Assembly: GCA_000283575.1 (NCBI GenBank)
Contig: AP012044.1
Location: 1,364,001 to 1,428,000 of the forward strand
Length of the DNA stretch: 64,000 bases
Direction of reading: 5' to 3'
From: Oscillibacter valericigenes Sjm18-20
Lineage (GTDB): Bacteria > Bacillota > Clostridia > Oscillospirales > Oscillospiraceae
In this document: positions 34,490 to 43,199 of the stretch, piece after piece
Layout: every line of letters starts with the position of its first letter
Position numbering within the stretch: the stretch's first letter is position 1
Program-made: the position numbers and the translations under genes
The notes under the pieces: model-generated
What the model was told of the DNA's origin: nothing
Databases searched by the model: none
What the model saw: the letters and a program-made list of their open reading frames with translations, nothing else

Positions 34490-34619
34490 GGCGTATAGCC
34501 AATGTCATTAAGTTAGGGGCACAAAAGATTCGCACTCTTAAATTAAAGCAATTTTTATCTGATACAATTAACTGGTATATTGGAAAACAATTTTTAATAT
34601 TTACTGATTATTTGAAGAA

Positions 34620-35060
34620 GGCAGCTAATGGGCGACAGCGTTTCTGCGATTATAAAACCCTCACTGAAGGCGATTTTTCTGACTGGCTGGGAACACTGCC
34701 GGGTTATTCTGTTCTCCATGCCCTGCAGCTGCGGCAAGACCACAACGGCGGGGCGTACAACGAAGACTTCTTAAACTCCGTCAAGCGCGAGTTGTTTCTT
34801 TATTTCGACGAGGCAGTCTACCGCCGCTTTGACGCACCCTTGTAGCAGCTGCTTATCAGTCTCGCACCGTTCCATCTGGAGCTTGCGAAGATGGTCAGCG
34901 GAGACCACCGTGCGGGTGAGCTACTGGATATCGTCCAGCGGAATACCACCATGCTCTTTTTTACGGATTGGAACCTGTCATTTCTGGTCTATCTTCCGGG
35001 TGCTTCTGATGCGGAAGCTCCGCCAGAAGCTCACCAGCGCTGTATTACGTGAAGAGACGC
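34620..35060 (+). pseudogene. Decayed LuxR/MalT-type transcriptional regulator fragment
   Basis: Reading on the plus strand gives DFSDWLGTLPGYSVLHALQL and FHLELAKMVSGDHRAGELLD then IVQRNTTMLFF, typical of the middle ATPase/sensor region of large MalT-like regulators. An in-frame stop (34843-34845) and a frameshift near 34970 break it. The continuation FWSIFRVLLMRKLRQKLTS is in another frame. No start, Walker A or HTH part is left. Confidence 0.55.
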
Positions 35061-35083
35061 AAGGCATCAATGCCTTGCGTCTC
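35054..35083. repeat. Near-perfect 14-bp palindrome with 2-base loop
   Basis: GAGACGCAAGGCAT (35054-35067), loop CA, ATGCCTTGCGTCTC (35070-35083). No T-run of note follows. It may be a terminator relic, a protein-binding site or the tip of a small inserted repeat. Confidence 0.5.
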
Positions 35084-35156
35084 TATTCTGTGCTTTATAT
35101 TCCCCAATCTATCGGTTTAACGTTGACCCTTTCTACCAATTGCGCCTACTGGGTAG

Positions 35157-35470
35157 CCATCATTTCATACATGAATGCAATGGCATCTTGGTAATTGAAA
35201 ACCTGTTCTGATGAAGCGTTTTTTATTGCTTCAGAAAAATCACGTTGCTCTGATCGTAATTCATCGAGCAATTCCTCAGCTTTTTTTCTCTGTTTTGTAA
35301 GTCATCAAGCCAACATCTATAAATTTCCTTACATGCCGAAACTTTATTAGCTGGGCTCTATTTTGGCTTATTTTATGGTATAGACTACCGTCTGATTTCA
35401 TGCTAAAAGCCATCGTTGCACCGAGTGAAACGAACGTAGAGGTAACGCCGTTGGAAAAGGTATCAGCCCC
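35157..35470 (-). pseudogene. Frameshifted unidentified coding remnant
   Basis: On the minus strand one frame reads NKVSACKEIYRCWLDDLQNR. After a run of seven A residues, the next frame continues AEELLDELRSEQRDFSEAIK and ends YQDAIAFMYEMMATQ at a stop near 35157. One extra A would join them. The upstream part (MAFSMKSDGSLYHKISQNRA) is in a further frame. I do not recognise the family. Confidence 0.35.
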
Positions 35471-35474
35471 ACAG

Positions 35475-36602
35475 TTAATTACCTAAGCACGCATTCAGTT
35501 CTTCGCAGATTGCCATTTTATCCATGCTTTGCCCAATAAAAACAAGCTTAATATAGCGGTCTCCATACTTCTTGTCCCAGCCAACTCTGCCTTCCAGATG
35601 GCCTTGAAACATTTTCCGCTGTTGAACGCTTCCAGCTGCAACCAACCACTTTCCAAACGGCTGGGCTGTAATCTGCTTTCCGGCCTGTTCAAACATATAA
35701 GAAATATCCGGTTCATCGTTAAACCATAGTATGCCCTTGCAACGAATGACGCTGGTCGGAAAGCGATCTTTGGTAAAATCCTCAAACTTGTGCGTAATAA
35801 ATGGCCTTCTCTGTTTATATACAAAGGTTCCGATTCCGTACTCTTCTGTTTCGGGAATTTCTTCTTCCTTCTCAAGCAATGTTTTTACCCATCCGGCAGA
35901 TTTTATTGCTTTGTCAAAGTGAAAAGCAAAGGTATCCAAGATGTCAGCGCAATCAACTACGCCAAAATTTGTTTCAATAACCTTTGCTTCCGGCTGCAAC
36001 CTCCGTATTACTGATAGAACTTCTTTTTTTACCTCAGTGGGAATCTCATCAACTTTATTCAGTACGACTGTGTTACAGAATTCGAGCTGCTGGATTAATA
36101 AATTTTCGATATCCTCATCATCCAAATTTTCCTTTAAGAGCGTAGAGCCATTAGCAAATTCGTCAGCCATACGCTTTGCATCCACTACGGTGACAATATT
36201 GTCCAGCCTGCAAAGCTCAGGTAATTCGTCCGAATCTTTTAGTGAACCGTCGATCAGGGTCAGCGTCTGCGCAATTGGTATAGGCTCACAGACACCACTT
36301 GCCTCGATCAAAATATAGTCGAATCGTTCCATTCTGACAAGGCTGAGGATCTGCGCGATTAAATCTAATTTCAGAGTGCAGCAAATACAGCCGTTCTGTA
36401 ATGGAATCAAATTCTGATTCTGCTCGGTTGCTTGCCCGTCTTTTGAAATCAAATCTGCATCTATATTAACTTCACCGATGTCATTTACGATTACAGCTAC
36501 TTTATACCCCTGTTGATTCCGCAACACATGGTTCAGAAGCGAAGTCTTACCCGCTCCTAAATATCCGGTCAGCAACGTGATCGGCAAAATATTTCTGCTC
36601 AT
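35475..36602 (-). CDS. COG0523 (CobW/ZNG-type) metallochaperone GTPase I
   Basis: A 375-residue G3E GTPase. Walker A is GYLGAGKTS (GAGKTS at residues 16-21), the metal-binding GCICC motif is at 71-75, EASGV is the switch region, and NKVD gives base specificity. The C-terminal CobW_C domain ends KLVFIGQSMDK. Such proteins deliver zinc (or cobalt) to client enzymes and are often induced by zinc shortage. It is the last gene of an operon with L28 and L33 paralogues under a TTGCAA-type box. A decayed copy of the same C-terminus lies at 50877-51068. Confidence 0.92.
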   Translation of the reverse strand: MSRNILPITLLTGYLGAGKTSLLNHVLRNQQGYKVAVIVNDIGEVNIDADLISKDGQATEQNQNLIPLQNGCICCTLKLDLIAQILSLVRMERFDYILIEASGVCEPIPIAQTLTLIDGSLKDSDELPELCRLDNIVTVVDAKRMADEFANGSTLLKENLDDEDIENLLIQQLEFCNTVVLNKVDEIPTEVKKEVLSVIRRLQPEAKVIETNFGVVDCADILDTFAFHFDKAIKSAGWVKTLLEKEEEIPETEEYGIGTFVYKQRRPFITHKFEDFTKDRFPTSVIRCKGILWFNDEPDISYMFEQAGKQITAQPFGKWLVAAGSVQQRKMFQGHLEGRVGWDKKYGDRYIKLVFIGQSMDKMAICEELNACLGN

Positions 36603-36640
36603 AATTCACTTGACCTCCTGTATCTAAAAAATACGATTCA

Positions 36641-36810
36641 TCACGACTTGACTTCTTTGTGAAGCGTATGTTTGCGAAGCCTGGGACAATATTTCGTCAT
36701 TTCCAGACGTTCGGGACATGTTTTCTTGTTTTTTGTCGTCGTGTAATTTTTTCACCGCATTCTGTGCAGGCAAGCGTAACCATCACGCGTCCTGAATTCT
36801 TAGTACTCAC
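36641..36810 (-). pseudogene. rpmG: L33 ribosomal protein paralogue with a one-base deletion in an A-run
   Basis: The start is a GTG at 36810 after GGAG, giving [20 protein letters not shown]. After a run of six A residues the frame is lost. The natural continuation [20 protein letters not shown] then [15 protein letters not shown] is one base out; seven A residues would restore it. The first CxxC is kept (CTEC), but the second pair reads CPRL, so it would be a zinc-poor paralogue. It is either broken or a homopolymer sequencing error. It lies between L28 and the CobW gene. Confidence 0.75.
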
Positions 36811-36831
36811 AAATTTCACTCCATCTTTTAA

Positions 36832-37017
36832 TCAGACTCGTTGGATTAGGCCGGATCTCAAGACACTGGTTGAAACCCAAATATGTTTCCGAGTCCCGTT
36901 TTCTACTACGTGAACTCTTTTTAGATTCGCCTTTATCTTTTTGTTTGATCTATGATGGGAATGACTGACTTTGTTTCCGAATGTTGTAGTCTTTCCGGTA
37001 ATTGCACACTTAGCCAT
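36832..37017 (-). CDS. rpmB: Zinc-independent L28 ribosomal protein paralogue
   Basis: A 61-residue bL28: MAKCAITGKTTTFGNKVSHS, HHRSNKKIKANLKRVHV, and LRSGLIQRV. The usual zinc ligands are lost: CxxC is CAIT and the second pair (CTRC in the zinc form) is STSV. Zinc-free paralogues of this kind replace the zinc form when zinc is scarce and free the metal for other uses. It is the first gene of the operon with L33 and CobW, behind a promoter with a Zur-like palindrome. Confidence 0.9.
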   Translation of the reverse strand: MAKCAITGKTTTFGNKVSHSHHRSNKKIKANLKRVHVVENGTRKHIWVSTSVLRSGLIQRV

Positions 37018-37038
37018 TCAAAATACCTCCACGTTCAA

Positions 37039-37090
37039 TTCGCAATTAATTTGCAAATTATATATTATCACAATTATTGGAAAACGTCAA
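37039..37090 (-). promoter_or_regulatory. Promoter and Zur-like box of the rpmB-rpmG-cobW operon
   Basis: On the minus strand TTGACG (37085-37090), 17 bases, TAATAT (37062-37067). Directly downstream lies the palindrome TTTGCAA-N5-TTGCGAA (37039-37057). The same TTGCAA-N5-TTGCAAA form precedes the CobW gene at 39408. Binding by a zinc-responsive Fur protein is inferred. Confidence 0.65.
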
Positions 37091-37137
37091 TTGATAATCC
37101 AAAAGTCTGGAACCAATTAATAAATTGTTTACAAGTA

Positions 37138-37190
37138 TTGACAAATGTACTGCGTGGCGATATTATAATATATGCAAATGCTTTGCAAAT
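37138..37190 (+). promoter_or_regulatory. Promoter and TGCAAAT repeats before the first zinc-ribbon gene
   Basis: TTGACA (37138-37143), 17 bases, TATTAT (37161-37166). Then ATGCAAATGCTTTGCAAAT (37172-37190) sits at the expected start site: two TGCAAAT half-sites, here in direct order around a short palindrome GCAAA-tgc-TTTGC. The promoter diverges from the rpmB promoter. Confidence 0.6.
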
Positions 37191-37208
37191 TAAATGGAGG
37201 GAAATTCT

Positions 37209-37508
37209 ATGTTTGAAGACAAAGTGCTGATATGTATTGAATGCGGCAAGGAATTCATATGGACTGCCGGTGAGCAGGAATTCTATGCTGAGAGAGGCTT
37301 CCAGAACGAGCCTAAACGCTGCCCGGAGTGTCGGAAATCTCGTAAGGAGCAGCGAAACGGTTCATCAAACGGGGAACGTGTTATGTATGACGCGATATGC
37401 GCCCGCTGTGGGAAACCTTGTAAGGTTCCGTTTAAACCAAGGGAAGACCGCCCTGTTTATTGCAGCGAATGCTTTGCGGAAATGCAAGCTGAGCGGAATA
37501 CCCGGTAA
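37209..37508 (+). CDS. Double zinc-ribbon protein (zf-trcl plus CxxC-x17-CxxC), copy 1
   Basis: The start at 37209 follows GGAGGG. The 99-residue product has an N-terminal ribbon (CIECGKEFIWTAGEQEF ... CPECRKSRK). The C-terminal part has two CxxC pairs exactly 17 residues apart (CARC ... CSEC, residues about 68-91). Both patterns are known small zinc-ribbon families of unknown function. A near-identical paralogue follows znuA at 46419. Control by a zinc-type box makes it odd that the product itself can bind two zinc ions. Confidence 0.8.
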   Translation: MFEDKVLICIECGKEFIWTAGEQEFYAERGFQNEPKRCPECRKSRKEQRNGSSNGERVMYDAICARCGKPCKVPFKPREDRPVYCSECFAEMQAERNTR

Positions 37509-37697
37509 TGTACTGATATAAAAACGCAATGCACAATGGCACTTGGTTCTTTTCAATTACCGATATATAATGCAATACGCAAAGAAAATAAAAGTGCTGA
37601 TCGCAAGCGAACGGATTTCTAGTGCTTATTACAAAGATAGTCTTTCCTCACGCAGGTTATCCCGATTGGATTCTTGGCTCTCTCTTTTTTAAATGGC

Positions 37698-37740
37698 AGC
37701 AAAAAGCCGACGGAAGCACTCGCTCCGTCGGCTTTTTGCT
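37698..37740. terminator. Bidirectional terminator between the zinc-ribbon gene and the Fur-family gene
   Basis: A perfect 17-bp stem (37698-37714 with 37724-37740) has A-rich and T-rich edges on both strands. It serves the rightward zinc-ribbon transcript and the leftward Fur-family gene. Bases 37509-37697 hold nothing recognised. Confidence 0.85.
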
Positions 37741-37748
37741 GCGTAAAT

Positions 37749-38171
37749 TCATTTGTTTTTATCTGCAGAGGAGCAGTTGCCGCAAACTCCGTATAACATG
37801 CTGCCCTCGCATTGCAACTCGAAATTGTGATGTTCCTTCAAGTGTCCTTTAAATTCGTCCATAAAGCCGCAATCCAAGTGAATGATCCTTCCGCATTTCA
37901 CACATTTCAGGTGTAAATGATCCTCGCAATGCTGATCCTCGGCTAATTGATAGACTGCTTTTGGGCTTTTGTCAGATATATATTTGATTACTGCATGGTC
38001 GGAACAAAGTTTATCAAGATAGCGATAAACAGTTGACTGGTTGACGGGCACTCCCTTTTCTGTCAAATACTGCAAAATGTCGGAAACGCTTACAGTTGCA
38101 GACCAGTTTTTTTTCAAACAGCTCATGATTTCCTGCCTTGCTTTTGTACTGTAACTTTCGCTTCTTGGCAT
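37749..38171 (-). CDS. Fur-family regulator I (probable Zur)
   Basis: A 140-residue protein with an N-terminal winged helix (ARQEIMSCLKKNWSATVSVS ... VNQSTVYRYLDKL). The C-terminal metal domain has HCEDHLHLKCVKCGRIIHLD and CGNC as the two structural-zinc pairs. The family includes Fur, Zur and PerR. The setting among zinc genes points to Zur, but which of the two Fur proteins here does the sensing cannot be told from sequence. Confidence 0.85.
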   Translation of the reverse strand: MPRSESYSTKARQEIMSCLKKNWSATVSVSDILQYLTEKGVPVNQSTVYRYLDKLCSDHAVIKYISDKSPKAVYQLAEDQHCEDHLHLKCVKCGRIIHLDCGFMDEFKGHLKEHHNFELQCEGSMLYGVCGNCSSADKNK

Positions 38172-38283
38172 AATGTCCTCCCTGTAAATTTCTGTAATTT
38201 TCAGTCATAGTACAATCTTTTCGTTGCTGTACTTTTCTTTATATTAGTCCTCGTGCTCCCTTGGCAAATATGCAATTTTCATC

Positions 38284-39408
38284 CTACGCAAGACAATCTT
38301 GCAATTTTCTTATGATTTCTCTTTGATTATATTCGCGCCCAATGAATACGACTTGATTCAAACGGTCTCCATAAACTTCGTCCCAGTCGTTCAATATCTC
38401 CGGATAATTTTCAAAAACTTCTTTTTGATCACTCTCTGGTAGCGATACTACCCAATTCGATACCTCCGTGATCGAAGCGTTTCGTCCTGCCTGCTCAAAC
38501 AACTGGACGTGAATATCGTCGTCTGAAAACCAGATATATCCTTTTGCGCGAATCATAGTGCCTGGGTAATCGTTCTCCATAAAAGCGGTAAATCGATCAC
38601 GGTTCAGCGGATGGCGATCTTCAAACACAAAAGAAGTGATCCCATATTCGGAATGCTGACCACTCGTTTCTGCTTTACCGGCAAGCGTCCGTGAAACCAT
38701 TGAGGAATTTCTAACCTTATCGTAATCAAGTTGCTGATGATTCATAATCAAAGCCGGACTAACCTTGCCCTGAATTGTCTCAACAATCATGGCTTCTGGC
38801 TGTAATTCGTGTAACGCCTGTTTTACCCGGTCTAATTTATCACGCGGCAGCAGATCACATTTATTGAGTAGAATTAGATTGCAAAATTCGATCTGATCCA
38901 TAATTAGGTTGATGATATCGGGATCTTGATCTTCAAATTCTTGTTCGGTTCGTTCTTCCAAATCGTCCAGAAATTCCGCATAAATGCGGTCAGCATCTGC
39001 CACGGTCACTACCATGCTTAAATAGACCGGGCTTTGAGGTTTTGTCTCCTGATACATCATAAAACTCTGGGCAATGTTGCCGGGGTCACTGACACCCGAC
39101 GCCTCTACAAGAATCATCTCAATATCGGGTACTGCTGACAGCTTTTCTATTTCTACCATAAACTGATCCCGGAGCGTACAGCAGATACAACCATTCTGCA
39201 ATTCGATCATATTATTACTGTAAGTAGAAGCACAACCACTGCGTAACAGTGTAGCATCGATGTTAACGCTGCCCATGTCATTGACAATAATGGCAAACTT
39301 CCTTCCGACCTGATTCTGCAACAGTTCTTTCATAACGGTGGTTTTCCCACTTCCGAGATAACCGGTCAGTATAATTACCGGTTTTTTCACAGTTTTCCCT
39401 TTGAGCAT
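38284..39408 (-). CDS. COG0523 metallochaperone GTPase II
   Basis: A 374-residue G3E GTPase with Walker A GSGKTT (residues 19-24), GCICC (73-77), EASGVSDPG and NKCD. The C-terminal domain ends NQVVFIGREYNQREI. It differs from copy I by a Cys in the RSGCAST loop. It is a single-gene unit, with a TTGCAA-N5-TTGCAAA box upstream and a separate Fur gene downstream. Likely function is zinc delivery under limitation, inferred from family and control. Confidence 0.92.
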   Translation of the reverse strand: MLKGKTVKKPVIILTGYLGSGKTTVMKELLQNQVGRKFAIIVNDMGSVNIDATLLRSGCASTYSNNMIELQNGCICCTLRDQFMVEIEKLSAVPDIEMILVEASGVSDPGNIAQSFMMYQETKPQSPVYLSMVVTVADADRIYAEFLDDLEERTEQEFEDQDPDIINLIMDQIEFCNLILLNKCDLLPRDKLDRVKQALHELQPEAMIVETIQGKVSPALIMNHQQLDYDKVRNSSMVSRTLAGKAETSGQHSEYGITSFVFEDRHPLNRDRFTAFMENDYPGTMIRAKGYIWFSDDDIHVQLFEQAGRNASITEVSNWVVSLPESDQKEVFENYPEILNDWDEVYGDRLNQVVFIGREYNQREIIRKLQDCLA

Positions 39409-39474
39409 TTTTTGCCCTCCCCAAAAGCATGATACGTTTTATGCATATGCAGCTTTGGCGCTCATCTGTTCATA

Positions 39475-39495
39475 ATTGCAACTAACTTGCAAATT
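39475..39495 (-). promoter_or_regulatory. Zur-like box before CobW GTPase II
   Basis: The palindrome AATTGCAA-CTAAC-TTGCAAATT spans this interval and shares arms and spacing with the rpmB box at 37039. No clear promoter was picked out. Confidence 0.55.
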
Positions 39496-39562
39496 ACACT
39501 TTACATGATGCGGGGCTCTGTGTCAATAGCGCTTCCCCAGCCGCTTTTTCTGCAAATGCTAC

Positions 39563-39605
39563 AAAAGTATGGCTCGGCTGTTTACTCAGTCTTAGCCATA
39601 CTTTT
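39563..39605 (-). terminator. Terminator of the YcgQ-type gene
   Basis: AAAAGTATGGCT (39563-39574) pairs with AGCCATACTTTT (39594-39605). The minus-strand operon from 43172 ends here. Confidence 0.75.
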
Positions 39606-39638
39606 ATGCATCATAGTTCCTTGCCTAAAAAAGAATCA

Positions 39639-40568
39639 TTACCACGGATAGACATATTCTTCTTTCGGTTTATCTGCAGAAGAAATATGCGCCACGGTAA
39701 TCTGAGGTTCATCCTCTCCCTGATATTTCCCTATGTGGATGACACCTGTTACCTCTACCCATGTATCTTCCTCTAATTCAGAAGCTTTATCATATTCGCA
39801 AATAATACCGCAGGGCGACAAATCGGCGCTGCAGCACCACATCAATAACCTTGCAGGAGCAAATTCATTTGATTTCATGGTTTCAGAGTCTTTGTAAACA
39901 AAGCCCTTGATTGTTATCGTGGTCCCGTCATATTGCTTCAGATTAGAGTATATCTCTGACATCCATGGGTAAAACAGATCATCCGATACATTTATTGATC
40001 CGTCTTCCGATAACTTCAACCCGTATTGTTTTTTAATACTGTCGCCCTGTTGCCCATCGGTTCCTGAACCTCCCGCAGTATCTGCACCGTTATCAGAAGA
40101 CATAGCCGCTGGAGCGGAACTCACGGACATATCTTCATTCGATGTATCTGCATTAACGGAACTGTCGCTTGTCACGGATGAATTGCTTTGCGGTGCGGCG
40201 GCCTCATAAGCTTTTACACTGGCGGAAGAAGTATTGCCCGATGCGTTGGTTAAGCTGCTGCCGCCAAGGTACCCCGACGACATTCCGGAAGTAATGACAG
40301 AACTGTGCGGCAACAGCAGGAACAAGATCGGAATGACCAAAATAAGGCAATGCGCCGCGCGCGTCCGATGCTGTGGGCGGAATATACCGGGGAACTTTGA
40401 AACTGCCCAGACTAGCATTACTGCCGAGGTGAAGTATAGATAGGGAGCCATCTTAGGCGTTACATAGGAAAGATATCTTCTGCTGGCGGTCAGATAAAAT
40501 AGCAATACGGCAAAAAAGGAAAAGCAAATAAATTCCAAACAAGCCTGTGAATTGATTCTCTTAAGCAT
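39639..40568 (-). CDS. TIGR03943/DUF1980 (YcgQ-like) membrane protein
   Basis: The start at 40568 (MLKRINSQACLEFICFSFFA) is 3 bases from the permease stop. The 309-residue product has two or three N-terminal membrane segments, a Ser/Thr-rich linker and a C-terminal domain. That domain contains ITIKGFVYKD, LMWCCSADLSPCGIICEYD and EPQITVAHI. YcgQ proteins always travel with YcgR-type permeases and probably work with them. Here the partner is the GTPase-permease fusion directly upstream. Confidence 0.8.
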   Translation of the reverse strand: MLKRINSQACLEFICFSFFAVLLFYLTASRRYLSYVTPKMAPYLYFTSAVMLVWAVSKFPGIFRPQHRTRAAHCLILVIPILFLLLPHSSVITSGMSSGYLGGSSLTNASGNTSSASVKAYEAAAPQSNSSVTSDSSVNADTSNEDMSVSSAPAAMSSDNGADTAGGSGTDGQQGDSIKKQYGLKLSEDGSINVSDDLFYPWMSEIYSNLKQYDGTTITIKGFVYKDSETMKSNEFAPARLLMWCCSADLSPCGIICEYDKASELEEDTWVEVTGVIHIGKYQGEDEPQITVAHISSADKPKEEYVYPW

Positions 40569-40570
40569 AT

Positions 40571-42145
40571 CTATACTCCCAAAAGAGGCCGTGCAAGTAT
40601 GAAAACAACAAGGTAACATACGATAAAGGTAAACAACAGGAGTTTTCCAACAAAACCTTTGGAAAAACCGCCTGACAACATGAACAGGTTTTTGATATCC
40701 ATCATTGGGCCAAATACCAGAAAACCCATAACAGCTCCGGTTGAGAAGTTTGAACTGAAGCTTCGGGCGACGACCGCATCAGATGTGGAGCAAAGCGATA
40801 AAACGAAGGCCATAATAATCATTACAAGCAGTGATAAAGCAAAACCTGCTCCATTCTGAACGGACAACGATCTAGTCCCGATTGTCTGGAAAAACGCAGA
40901 TATAAACGCGCCTGTCAAAAGGTATTTACCGACGTTGAAAAATTCTGCCTGAGAATGTCGTACAAAAAGCCCGAGTTTTCCTTTTACCCCAGGCATAGAA
41001 GCAACACCGTCATAGCAGCCACAGCTGCACATAATACCATCAAAGCTGTTAGACAGAATTTTCCCTCTGGATGGAAATATTGAAAAGAGCAAGCCAATTA
41101 AGACGGAGGAAACGATACCTAGACCCACTCGCACCGCGACAACCCGCAGGTTGCCGTTGAAAGCATAGTACGTGGACAAAATTACAACCGGATTAATAAC
41201 AGGTGTAGCTGTCAAAAAGGTTACCGCCGCGGGGATGGGAACTCCTTTTTTTACAAGACTTCTAAATATAGGAACAGAAGCACAGTCGCAGACGGGCAGG
41301 CAAAATCCCCAAAAAACGGCAACTAACAGCCCAAGTCCTAAATTTTTAGGGAATCTCCGTTCAATGGCATCGCTGGGTATAAAAATCTGAATTGCAGATG
41401 AAATCAGAACGCCAATCAAAAGAAACGGAACGGCCTGCAGAATAATGCCTAAAAATACATTGATTAATGTATTCAGCGGCGTGTGTGAAAAGTCGAAAGA
41501 CGGAGTGCCAAAAATATAATAGATCGCCCAAAAGCAGGCAATGCCGATACAAAGTATACTGATCGGATTTGCATATTCGCTATAAATACTTCTGAGCATT
41601 TTTGATATCTGCATTTCCCCGTATGTTTCCATACCGGGGTTAATGCTGTTCATTAACCGCCTAACATACTTTGCTTTGCTGCTTGAATCCATATTTCGCA
41701 CCACAGCAAAGTCGCAATTGGAAATCTGCTCTGGGAGTACTCCGCCCGTTTGCTTCAGCATGATATCCAGTGTATTGGCATCTGCCACATGGATCACTTT
41801 CTTGATTTTGCAGATATGATGCAAGTCCGAATTGGAAAAAAGAGACAAAAACTGGGAAAAAAAAGCAACCCCATTCCACTCAACCCAAACTTCATCTACT
41901 TCATATTCATTTAAATAGCTGATAATCTGTTGAACAATTTGGTTGGGAGATTGTTCTAAATGTGTTTTAGAAAAGGTTACTACATCGCAGTTATCATACT
42001 GGCTGGAAAACTCCTCATCGCCTGACTCAAACTGGATTAAGAGCAACTGTACCTCCCGCATTTCAGGTTGATTCAGCAGCTGATTCAGCAAGGATGTTTT
42101 ACCGGAGTCAAGAAACCCGGTTACAACATAAACGGATATCGCCAT
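40571..42145 (-). CDS. Fusion of a G3E GTPase-like domain to a YcgR/DUF318-type permease
   Basis: A 524-residue protein. Residues 1 to about 180 are CobW-like: VVTGFLDSGKTSLLNQL (Walker A at 13-18), VEWNGVA in place of the E.SGV switch, HVADANTLDIML. The Cys motif GCICC is absent and NKxD reads RNMD. From about residue 193 a polytopic permease follows (roughly eight to ten membrane segments) with the family motifs PVCDCASVPIF and ATPVINPVVI and a loop CSCGC. The gene lies 5 bases after CobW III and 3 bases before the YcgQ gene. It probably moves a metal or metal complex; the fused domain may gate or load it. This is inferred from the fusion. Confidence 0.85.
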   Translation of the reverse strand: MAISVYVVTGFLDSGKTSLLNQLLNQPEMREVQLLLIQFESGDEEFSSQYDNCDVVTFSKTHLEQSPNQIVQQIISYLNEYEVDEVWVEWNGVAFFSQFLSLFSNSDLHHICKIKKVIHVADANTLDIMLKQTGGVLPEQISNCDFAVVRNMDSSSKAKYVRRLMNSINPGMETYGEMQISKMLRSIYSEYANPISILCIGIACFWAIYYIFGTPSFDFSHTPLNTLINVFLGIILQAVPFLLIGVLISSAIQIFIPSDAIERRFPKNLGLGLLVAVFWGFCLPVCDCASVPIFRSLVKKGVPIPAAVTFLTATPVINPVVILSTYYAFNGNLRVVAVRVGLGIVSSVLIGLLFSIFPSRGKILSNSFDGIMCSCGCYDGVASMPGVKGKLGLFVRHSQAEFFNVGKYLLTGAFISAFFQTIGTRSLSVQNGAGFALSLLVMIIMAFVLSLCSTSDAVVARSFSSNFSTGAVMGFLVFGPMMDIKNLFMLSGGFSKGFVGKLLLFTFIVCYLVVFILARPLLGV

Positions 42146-42149
42146 TCTG

Positions 42150-43172
42150 TCACTTCCCGCTAAAGAGGTCCAACAGATCCTGCTTGTTCAGATTCCGACC
42201 AATAATACAAAGCATGTTGCCACTTACTGCGCATTCTGTCACTTTTATGTCTCCGGGGATATATTGCAGATTTATATATCCACTTGCCCCACGAACGATA
42301 CCTTTTGCGCGAAAAATCGTTCCACTTGTGTTTCTTTCCATGCTGGATACCCGCTCTTTCAGATCCTCAATGCTAAATATCTGATCAGTCTGTATGGTAA
42401 CCGTATCAAAAACATCTTCCGCAGTATGGTTATGACCGCAGGAACAATGGCTGTGGTCACAGGAGCAATTGAGGTCATGATCGTGGGTAACATCGTGTTC
42501 TGTATGATTATGCCCACTTTGGCACTCACATCCGCATTTGCAGTCATGTATATGTACGTGTTGCTCTATACAGACGTGATCGTTACAGTACGGAGATAGA
42601 ATTTCGTCTACCTTAATTTGATCCCAAGGCTTTGCCAAGATGAGGGCATGTGGATTTATGCCTCTGATCATTTCGTAAGCAGAGTTCACCTTGTCAGGGA
42701 ACTCCTCAGCACGGCTTAGTAAGACAACATCGGCGTTTTTAATCTGATCCTCAAAAAATTCACCAAAGTTGTCAAGATACGTTTTGCAACGTTTCACATC
42801 TGCAACGGTTATTTTAGCCGCAACTTTTGCATGGGGGTTGACACGCAGGTCAGCGCATGCCTTTGCGATATCCGACAGTTTGCCAACACCAGACGGCTCA
42901 ATAATAATTTTATCCGGATGGAAACGGTCCAAGAGTTCTTTAAGGGCTTTAATAAAATTACCCGAAAGGCTGCAACAAATGCACCCGGAATTCATTTCTT
43001 TTACCTCGACGCCGCCCGTATTAAGCAGGGCGGCGTCGACGCTTATCTCGCCAAAATCGTTCTCGATGAGGGCAACCTTTTCTTTTTGAAACGCCTCTTT
43101 CAGCAGCTTCTGGATCAGCGTGGTTTTCCCGGCTCCCAGAAAGCCGGAGATCACATATATTTCTGCAGTCAT
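42150..43172 (-). CDS. COG0523 metallochaperone GTPase III with His/Cys-rich metal-binding linker
   Basis: A 340-residue G3E GTPase with GAGKTT (residues 13-18), GCICC (63-67) and EPSGVG. SRAE stands where NKxD is expected. Residues about 196-250 form a very His/Cys-rich loop with repeated HNH, HDHD, CSC and HSH units, a classical zinc or nickel store. The C-terminal domain is shorter than in copies I and II. It is the first gene of a three-gene operon with the GTPase-permease fusion and YcgQ, so it likely hands metal to or from that transporter. Confidence 0.9.
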   Translation of the reverse strand: MTAEIYVISGFLGAGKTTLIQKLLKEAFQKEKVALIENDFGEISVDAALLNTGGVEVKEMNSGCICCSLSGNFIKALKELLDRFHPDKIIIEPSGVGKLSDIAKACADLRVNPHAKVAAKITVADVKRCKTYLDNFGEFFEDQIKNADVVLLSRAEEFPDKVNSAYEMIRGINPHALILAKPWDQIKVDEILSPYCNDHVCIEQHVHIHDCKCGCECQSGHNHTEHDVTHDHDLNCSCDHSHCSCGHNHTAEDVFDTVTIQTDQIFSIEDLKERVSSMERNTSGTIFRAKGIVRGASGYINLQYIPGDIKVTECAVSGNMLCIIGRNLNKQDLLDLFSGK

Positions 43173-43199
43173 TTATATGCTCCTTATGTCATGCGGTAA

